Assembly: GCA_030549495.1 (NCBI GenBank)
Contig: JAUIRK010000061.1
Location: 248,001-312,000, forward strand
DNA: 64,000 nucleotides
Source: Nectonema munidae
Taxonomy: Eukaryota; Nematomorpha; Nectonematoida; Nectonematidae
Reading direction: 5' to 3'
Every line of letters starts with the position of its first letter. Position 1 is the stretch's first letter. A program made the translations under genes and the position numbers. Of the stretch, positions 57,478 through 64,000 are shown in pieces. The notes under the pieces were generated by a model. That model was not told the origin of the DNA, made no database searches, and worked only from the letters and a program-made list of their open reading frames with translations.

Positions 57478-59491
57478 TAAAATTTATAAACTAAATAATA
57501 ATTAAGATTATAGAAATCTATTATTGAAAAATAAAATTTATAAACTAAATAATTTAGATTTTAAGGAAATCTATTAATAAAACTATTAGTTATTTAAAAA
57601 TGATCAATAGTAGGTATCAATTTATAGAAATCTAAAAAAAAAACAAAATTTATAAATTAATAAAAACAACTTTAATAAAGAATCTTGTTTTATTAAAAAT
57701 ATAGATTTGAAATAGTAGTCATATAAATTTATTATCTTTCATTCAGAAGAATGAATAAACTCATCAGCCATTAATTGAATTGGATATATTGAGAAATTAA
57801 AATTTTTTTAATGCAAATGAATTTTTTTGATTGGTTAAAATAAGTACATTATGCACGTATATATACCAAAATATGATTTTTTTTTGAATAAAAAGATTTA
57901 TGGTAAAATAAAGTTAATATTGTTATTCAGAATGATAAGAGGATTCTAAAAATATAAAAAACTTGACTTTTGGTTGAATATATGAGAAGTGATAAAAGTC
58001 TAATTTTGAGCGCGCTGAAAAGGCCTGAAAAATCGGAAAATTGAAAAATAAAAAAATTAAAATTTAAAAGCGTATTCTGATAGAGTTTGATACGCTGATT
58101 CCAAATATGTAATTTGTTTGAAATGAATCAAATGATTTTTTAATTTTTTTTGAGGTCAAAGTTGAATTTTTTGTCATTTTTTCAAGTTCAAAGGCTAAAA
58201 AAAGTATTTAAAAAATGTTTAATTTAAAATATTTTTACATTTTCTTATTTAGTATAAAATTTGCTTTAAAATGAAATAATAAAATAGAAAATTGGATAAG
58301 TTTAAAATTTTTCGAAAATTTTGTAAAGGTACAATTTTTCAAAAAAATTAAAAAAATTATTTCTAAATTTTTCCACCGTAGTATGTTTAAATATCAATTA
58401 TATATTATGAATGTGAAAAAAAAATTGAAAAAATAATTTTATTCTTCATTTTACACGCTAAAATATAGTAAAAAATGTCAAAAATGTGCATATTGTTCAA
58501 GGTGTTATAAAAAAAAATTTTGAATTTATTTGAAAACTAAAAATAATTCAAAAATGTAGGTAAAAAGATGTTTTTTAAGATAGGCATGGTTTAAAATGAT
58601 TTTTAAAAAATTTCTGGCATTTTTGTTCCATAGTTAAATTTTTAAAATTTAGACAAAAAAATTTTTTTTTTAAAAATAAAAATAATTTTTTCTAAATTTT
58701 TTCACTATACTTTAATAAAGAATCTTGTTTTATTAAAAATATAGATTTGAAATAATAGTCATATATATTTATTATCTTTCATTCAGAAGAATGAATAAAC
58801 TCATCATCAGCCACTAATTGAATTGGATGATATTGTGAATGTAAAATTTTTTTAATGCAAATGAATTTTTTTAATTGGTTAAAATAAGTACATTATGCAC
58901 GTATATATACCAAATATATATGAATTTTTTTGAATAAAAAGATTTATGGTAAAATAAAGTTAATATTGTTATTCAGAATGATAAGAGGATTCTAAAAATA
59001 TAAAAAACTTGATTTTTGGTTGAATATATGAGAAGTGATAAAAGTCTAATTTTGAGCGCGCTGAAAAGGCCTGAAAAATCGGAAAATTGAAAAATAAAAA
59101 AAATTAAAATTTAAAAGCGTTTTCTGATAGAGTTTGATACGCTGATTCCAAATATGTAATTTGTTTGAAATGAATCAAATGATTTTTTAATTTTTTTTGA
59201 GGTCAAAGTTGAATTTTTTGTCATTTTTTCAAGTTCAAAGGCTAAAAAAAGTATTTTAAAAATGTTTAATTTAATATATTTTTACATTTTCGTAATCAGT
59301 ATAAAATTTTCTTTAAAATGAAATAATAAAATAGAAAATTGGATAAGTTTAAAATTTTTCGAAAATTTTTTAAAGGTACGCCCTTACAATTTTTTAAAAA
59401 AATTAAAAAAATTATTTCTAAATTTTTCCACCGTAGTATGTTTAAATATCAATTATATATTATGAATGTGAAAAAAAAATTGAAAAAATAA
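57478..59491 (+). repeat. AT-rich long satellite units, two direct copies
   Basis: The unit from 57671 repeats from 58711 (offset 1,040 bp) with very high identity. Landmarks are TTTAATAAAGAATCTTGTTT, CATTCAGAAGAATGAATAAA, GAGCGCGCTGAAAAGGCCTG and GATAGAGTTTGATACGCTGA. The second copy stops at 59491, exactly where a 36-bp array begins. A shorter direct repeat of about 62 bp occupies 57466-57590. No coding potential. Confidence 0.9.
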
Positions 59492-60142
59492 TTTTATAGA
59501 TCATTGGTACCGCGTGATTCTAGATCCAGTTAAAGATTATTGGTACCGCATGATCCTAGGTCCTGTGAAAGATCATTGGTACTATGATTCATTGGTCCAG
59601 TTAAAGATCATTGGTACCGCGTGATTCTAGGTCCAGTTAAAGATCATTGGTACCGCGTGATTCTAGGTCCAGTTAAAGATCATTCGTACCGCGTGATCCT
59701 AGGTCCAGTTAAAAATTTTGGTACCGCGTGATTCTAGGACGTGTGAAAGATCATTGGTATCGCGTGATTCTAGGCCCAGTTAAAGATCATTAGTAACCGC
59801 GTGATCCAGTTAAATATCATTGATACCCCTAATAACCATTAAATCATCTACACAGATCATTGGTACCACTTATTTTAATCATTGATATCGCTCATGTTAA
59901 AGATCATTGGTACCGCGTGATTCTAGGTCCAGTTAAAGATCATTGGTACTGTGATTCATAGGTCCAGTTAAATATCATTGGTACTGCGTGATTCTAGGTC
60001 CCGCGTGATTCTAGGTCCAGTTAAAGATCATTGGTACCCCTAATAATCATTAAATCATCTACAAAGATCATTGGTACCACTTATTCTAATCATTGATATC
60101 GCCCGTGTTAAAGATCATTGGTAGCGTGATTCTAGGTAATTT
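59492..60142 (+). repeat. 36-bp array with higher-order structure
   Basis: About 17 monomers, mostly the GGTCCAGTTAAAGATCATTG then GTACCGCGTGATTCTA type. A block with GGTACCCCTAATAATCATTA, AATCATCTACAAAGATCATT and TTGATATCGC occurs twice (about 59812-59905 and 60026-60120), so a segment of several monomers has duplicated as a unit. There is no hairpin head here, unlike the arrays at 25226 and 57069. Confidence 0.9.
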
Positions 60143-60269
60143 TGATGCCCGCGCATAAAAAGCGATTTTGGAAAATTGAAAATATAAATAAAATCAGATT
60201 CATAACTCATAGTTCCAAAAGGGAATAAAAACAAACGAAGAAAATAAAAAAAATAAAAAAAATTAGAGG

Positions 60270-61310
60270 TGAAACAAGCCTAATGATATAATATATCATG
60301 AAAAAGTAATATTGAAAAAAATAAATCAAAAAAGTAAAAATTTAAAAAAAAAGGGGAGTATTAATATTATTAAAATTTAAAAGCGTATTCTGATAGAGTT
60401 TGATACGCTGATTCCAAATATGTAATTTGTTTGAAATGAATCGAATGATTTCTTAATTTTTTTTGAGGTCAAAGTTGAATTTTTTGTCATTTTTTCAAGT
60501 TCAAAAGCTAAAAAAAGTATTTAAAAAATGTTTAATTTAAAATATTTTTACATTTTCGTAATCAGTATAAAATTTCCTTTAAAATAAGATAATAAAATAG
60601 AAAATTGGATAAGTTTAAAATTTTTCGAAAATTTTGTAAAGGCCCTACAATTTTTCAAAAAAATTAAAAAAAAATTTTCTAAATTTTTCTACCGTAGTAT
60701 GTTTAAATATCAATTATATATTATGAATGTGCAAAAAAAATTGAAAAAATAATTGCCATTCTTCATTTTACACGCTAAAATAATGTGAAAAATGGCAAAA
60801 TTGTACATATTGTTCAAGGGGTTATAAAAAAATTTTTGAATTTTTTTGAAAACTAAAAATAATTCAAAAATGTAGGTAAAAGGATGTTTTTTAAGATAGA
60901 CATGGTTTAAAATGATTTTTAAAAAATTTCTCGCATAAAGTTTTGTTGCAAAATTAAATTTTCCAAATTTAGACAAAAAAAAATTTTTTAAAAAATAAAA
61001 ATTTTTTTTTCCAAATTTTTTCACCATAGTGTGTTTAAATATCAGTTATATTTTATGAATGTGCAAAAAAAATTGAAAAAAAATTTAAATCTTCATTTTA
61101 CACGCTAAAATATAGTGAAAAATAGCAAAAATGTGCATCATGTTCAGGGCGTTTTTAAAAATTTTTTTGAATTTTTTTGAAAACTAAAAATAATTGAAAA
61201 ATGTAGGTAAAATGATGCTCTTTAAGATGCGCATGGTTTAAAATGTTTTAAAAAAAATCTCGCATAACATTTTGTTTCAAGCAAAAAATGCGGTGATTTC
61301 AAGCATAATT
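60270..61310 (+). repeat. AT-rich long satellite unit, third copy, then a partial fourth
   Basis: The segment from 60369 (TTAAAAGCGTATTCTGATAG) matches the units at 58064 and 59110. The end of the unit (ACACGCTAAAATA...GTGCATATTGTTCAA) appears at 60771 and again at 61101, so that about 330-bp sub-unit is tandemly repeated. The apparent minus-strand open frame at 60710-61027 is low-complexity and not a gene. Confidence 0.8.
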
Positions 61311-61649
61311 TTTTTTGACAAATTGTGCAAAATGAAAAAAATATATGAAAAATAGAGATTTTTCAACAATATATTAAAATAAAATATGACTCAATCTGCA
61401 TCTCATGATGAAAATATTTAAAAAAATAATTTTATTTGCATGAGTAAAATTTGATTAAAAATTTGGAAAATTATGATTTTTGAGAGCGCATCCCGAAAAA
61501 ATAAAAAAAAATAATAATTTTTTTTTTGTCAATTAATATTCATAGCTTTAACTAATTGGATAAAAAAAATTTTTATAAAAAAAAGTGCCAACCCCAAAAT
61601 CCCAAATTTTGCATCTCTGCCTCGGGTGATTGCCGTGAATTTGGGGTGA

Positions 61650-61990
61650 TGACCATTCACCAGTGATGAAACATAAAAATATCATTATTTTTTTGTTTTT
61701 AGAAAAATTTAAAAAATTTTTTTAATGGCATCGGGAACTAGATCGAAAAAATCAATTTGGCTTATTGGATCCCCTAATCCAACAATACCTGCCCAGAAAC
61801 TTCCATCTAAAGAAGAAGTCAGCATCACGCACAAACTCAGAATTCAAAATAAGGTGGATACGTGAAAAAAAAAGGGAAAACGCGCCTTCATCGCAAAAAT
61901 TTTGCGCTTCAAAGTGTAAAAGTGTGGGAAAAGTTACGCAAAAAAAAGTTCGCGAAATATACCTACCTATATATATATATATATATTAGG
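61650..61990 (+). pseudogene. Duplicated 5' end of the transposase-like gene
   Basis: From about 61671 (ACATAAAAATATCATTATTT) through the ATG at 61725 to about 61829 the sequence is almost identical to 62332-62489, including the acceptor-like TTTTTTTGTTTTTAG and the codons for MASGTRSKKSIWLIGSPNPT. It then diverges into unrelated sequence with a (TA)n run at about 61968-61987. It can encode only about 35 residues of the protein. Confidence 0.85.
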
Positions 61991-62385
61991 GTGCTTTTAA
62001 AAAATAAAAGTTATCATTTTAATGCATACAACTCGTTATTCTATGAGGTTTTTGTTAAAAATCAGTATGTAAAAATTTTTTTTTTGTCAGTTAAGATTTT
62101 CAACTTGCGCAAGCTATGTAGAAAGGTTGTAAAATGTCAGTTTTTTCTCAGTTTTAAAATTTATAAAAAATTTATTTAGTTTATCTGAAATTATTTTTTC
62201 GTAATATCTTTCATGTATTTTTTACGTATATTGTCTTATTTTATCTATTTATCACTTAGTAATAATAGTTTTTTTTATCAAAGATGGTAAAAGCATAACT
62301 TAATTTTATAATTTTGTTTAGTAAAAAATGTACATAAAAATATCATTATTTTTTTGTTTTTAGAAAAATTTTAAAATTTTTTTTA

Positions 62386-63546
62386 ATGGCATCGGGAACT
62401 AGATCGAAAAAATCAATTTGGCTTATTGGATCCCCTAATCCAACAATACCTGCCCAGAAACTTCCATCTAAAGAAGAAGTTCTTCGTTATTTAATGTTTC
62501 TTCACATAGAAATGAATGAAACACTAGCACAAAGTGTGAAACAAACTGCCTTAGATATTATGAAAATTTGGTCTTCAGAAGGGATTCCTACAAAACATCT
62601 TCTTGCAGTAGTCTCCCATGTTAAAAAATTACACACTACTTGGCAGAGTTTGAAGAAAAGCATTCATCGTAAAACTATTACTAATGAAAAAAAACAAAAA
62701 AATTTGAAAAATGACATCAAAGAGTTGTTTGATATAGCTCATGCTAATGCTATGAAAATGATAACCATTGATCAAGATAGGGAGTTTCTTGCTTCGCAAA
62801 GAAAAAAAGGACGCCCGGGAAAGATTGGAAGTATTGACTTTAAGACAGCAAATACCTTAAATAAAATTGAAAGACGCAAAGAGGAAGAGTTGAAGAGAAA
62901 AGAAAGATCAATAAAGGAGATGAATGCTGTTTCTGAAACCATTAGTCTGAAATCCTTTTCTTCTTCAAGCTCTACAGAATCTAGTCCAAATAAGCAATCA
63001 TCTAGTTCATTTGACTATCCCGCTTCCAATCCTTCTAAAAAAAGAAAAAAGAGAACACATGCTGTTTCATCTGAAGTAGCAGAAGTTTTGGATAGGACTC
63101 TTCTTAGCAATCGTTCAGCAAGTCGGGTTTTATTTACATTTGCTAAGCAATTTGAGCATAGCATAAATGGGTTTTCTTTAAGTCCTAGTGCAATTCGATC
63201 CACTCGTATTAAATGCAGAAAGCAACATGCCGAAAAAATAAAGCAAAATTTTAAGGTTAGCACCCCGCTAATAATTCATTGGGATTCAAAAGTGATGCTG
63301 GATCTAACTGGAAATGTTAAAATTGACAGATTGCCAATTCTAGTGACTGGAAAGGGATTTTCAAAAATTCTTTCAATTCCAAAGCTTAAAACGGCAAAAG
63401 CAGAAGAAACATCTGAGGCAATTTTATTTACTTTAAAAGAGTGGAATTTAACCAGATATGTTAGAGGAATGTGCTTTGACACTACTGCTGTAAATACTGG
63501 AGTACGGAATGGCGTTTGTATTAGTGTTGAAAGATGTTTGTATTAG
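62386..63546 (+). CDS. Multicopy transposase-like protein, C-terminally truncated
   Basis: A 386-codon open frame resembling, from memory, a lineage-expanded uncharacterised protein family of arthropods and hydrozoans (some entries are named Cc8K15.2-like). Visible landmarks are an N-terminal helix-rich block (KLPSKEEVLRYLMFLHIEMN), FDIAHANAMKMITIDQDREF (about residues 115-135), a Ser-rich linker (190-210) and KKRKKRT. Next come IIHWDSKVMLDLTG (about 294-307, Asp in a 'HWDGK'-like block), DRLPILVTGKGFSKIL and GMCFDTTAVNTGVRNGVC (about 359-376), where relatives have 'FDTTASNTG..GAC'. The two Asp blocks suggest an RNase H-like transposase core; that is inference. Relatives continue with 'LACRHH', which is absent: the frame stops at 63546, where a foldback repeat begins. 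A likely 3' splice site TTTTTTTGTTTTTAG precedes the ATG by about 22 bases, implying a 5' intron. Confidence 0.7.
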   Translation: MASGTRSKKSIWLIGSPNPTIPAQKLPSKEEVLRYLMFLHIEMNETLAQSVKQTALDIMKIWSSEGIPTKHLLAVVSHVKKLHTTWQSLKKSIHRKTITNEKKQKNLKNDIKELFDIAHANAMKMITIDQDREFLASQRKKGRPGKIGSIDFKTANTLNKIERRKEEELKRKERSIKEMNAVSETISLKSFSSSSSTESSPNKQSSSSFDYPASNPSKKRKKRTHAVSSEVAEVLDRTLLSNRSASRVLFTFAKQFEHSINGFSLSPSAIRSTRIKCRKQHAEKIKQNFKVSTPLIIHWDSKVMLDLTGNVKIDRLPILVTGKGFSKILSIPKLKTAKAEETSEAILFTLKEWNLTRYVRGMCFDTTAVNTGVRNGVCISVERCLY

Positions 63547-63549
63547 AAA

Positions 63550-64000
63550 GAAAGTTGGCCCTCCTTACTTTTAGTTTCGTATGTGCATAATTTGATAAAA
63601 ATTAATTATTAAAGACTAGGTTTATCTTTCAATTTTAAAAGTAAGGGGAGCCAACGATATATTTAAAAAGAATAAATATTTTTTGATTTGAACATTTTTC
63701 GATTCTTTGATTATTCGACAAATATAATATTTAAAATCGTGCAAATTGCAAAGTATAGGTAATAACTTTTGTAACATCGTATGATGTAGCAAAATATGAA
63801 CAGAAAGTTTGATATTTTTTGATTTTTTAAAGAATATTTTTCGATTCTTTGATTACAGAATTTTATTTTGATTATTTGACAAATATAATATTTAAAATCG
63901 TGTAAATTGCAAAGTATAGGTAATAACTTTTGTAACATCGTATGAGGTAGCAAAATATGAACAGAAAGTTTGATATTTTTTGATTTTTAAAGAATATTTT
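63550..64000. repeat. Foldback repeat relative with 160-bp tandem copy, runs off the window
   Basis: A short palindrome TTGGCCCTCCTTACTTTTAG/TAAAAGTAAGGGGAGCCAAC surrounds a loop, then continues as in 37936-38117. A unit of about 161 bp (TTATTTGACAAATATAATAT ... AACAGAAAGTTTGATATTTT) is repeated from 63711 and 63872. Only the innermost about 22 bp of the left arm are present, in contrast to the 98-bp arm at 37786. It abuts the end of the transposase-like open frame. Confidence 0.85.

Noticed and set aside
60710-61027. Minus-strand 105-codon open frame rich in Phe, Lys and Asn
   Set aside because: Low-complexity AT-rich satellite unit; the frame is not kept in sister units.

Overview
The window is AT-rich eukaryotic DNA. 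Exons with GT..AG introns and a dense, layered load of DNA transposons and LINEs suggest an invertebrate, most likely an arthropod. This is an inference: there is no rRNA, mitochondrial or lineage-specific gene to fix the taxon. Only two host-type genes stand out. One is an EBP2 homologue (rRNA processing, 24.2-25.0 kb, + strand). The other is an unrecognised multi-exon gene on the minus strand (about 34.3-37.1 kb). Nearly everything else I can name is transposon or repeat.

0-6.1 kb: a 3.6 kb non-autonomous hAT-type element (72-3716, 8-bp target duplication) contains three later insertions, one small hAT-like MITE and two copies of a MITE that carries a 42-bp minisatellite. It also carries a tRNA-derived SINE. 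It is followed by a GC-rich hairpin-bearing island and a Tc1 relic split by another MITE. 7.5-13.5 kb: a family of short TTAA-flanked MITEs, a second SINE and a whole but broken pogo/Tigger element. 13.5-21.2 kb: mostly featureless AT-rich DNA with a GC-richer retroelement fossil at 17.4-19.2 kb. 21.2-24.1 kb: the end of a GTF2IRD2-like hAT, and an inverted second copy of the 72-3716 element that stops just before EBP2.

25.0-33.7 kb: a short element made of a hairpin 'head' and a 36-bp tandem array, a minus-strand piggyBac, an AT-rich satellite unit and a ZNF862-like hAT that is itself interrupted. 37.6-47.7 kb: a 250-bp palindrome, a nearly complete CR1/L2-like LINE, two minisatellites, a P52rIPK-like hAT piece and a second piggyBac. 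47.7-51.9 kb: two LINEs head to tail, one of them strikingly C-rich on the + strand. 52.9-56.9 kb: a structurally complete FAM200/ZBED5-like hAT with a perfect 8-bp duplication and a MITE inside a MITE. 57.0-61.3 kb: a composite satellite field built from the same hairpin/36-bp element (inverted relative to 25.2 kb) and about 1-kb AT-rich units. 61.6-63.5 kb: a 386-codon open reading frame of an arthropod/cnidarian multicopy transposase-like family, with a duplicated 5' end, cut off by the same palindromic repeat seen at 37.8 kb.

The genes do not form a pathway. The main story is insertion order: several paralogous 'empty sites' inside the window allow events to be dated relative to each other. 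The least explained item is the hairpin-headed, 36-bp-array element and the satellite field grown from it. All coordinates were read by eye; no database search was possible.
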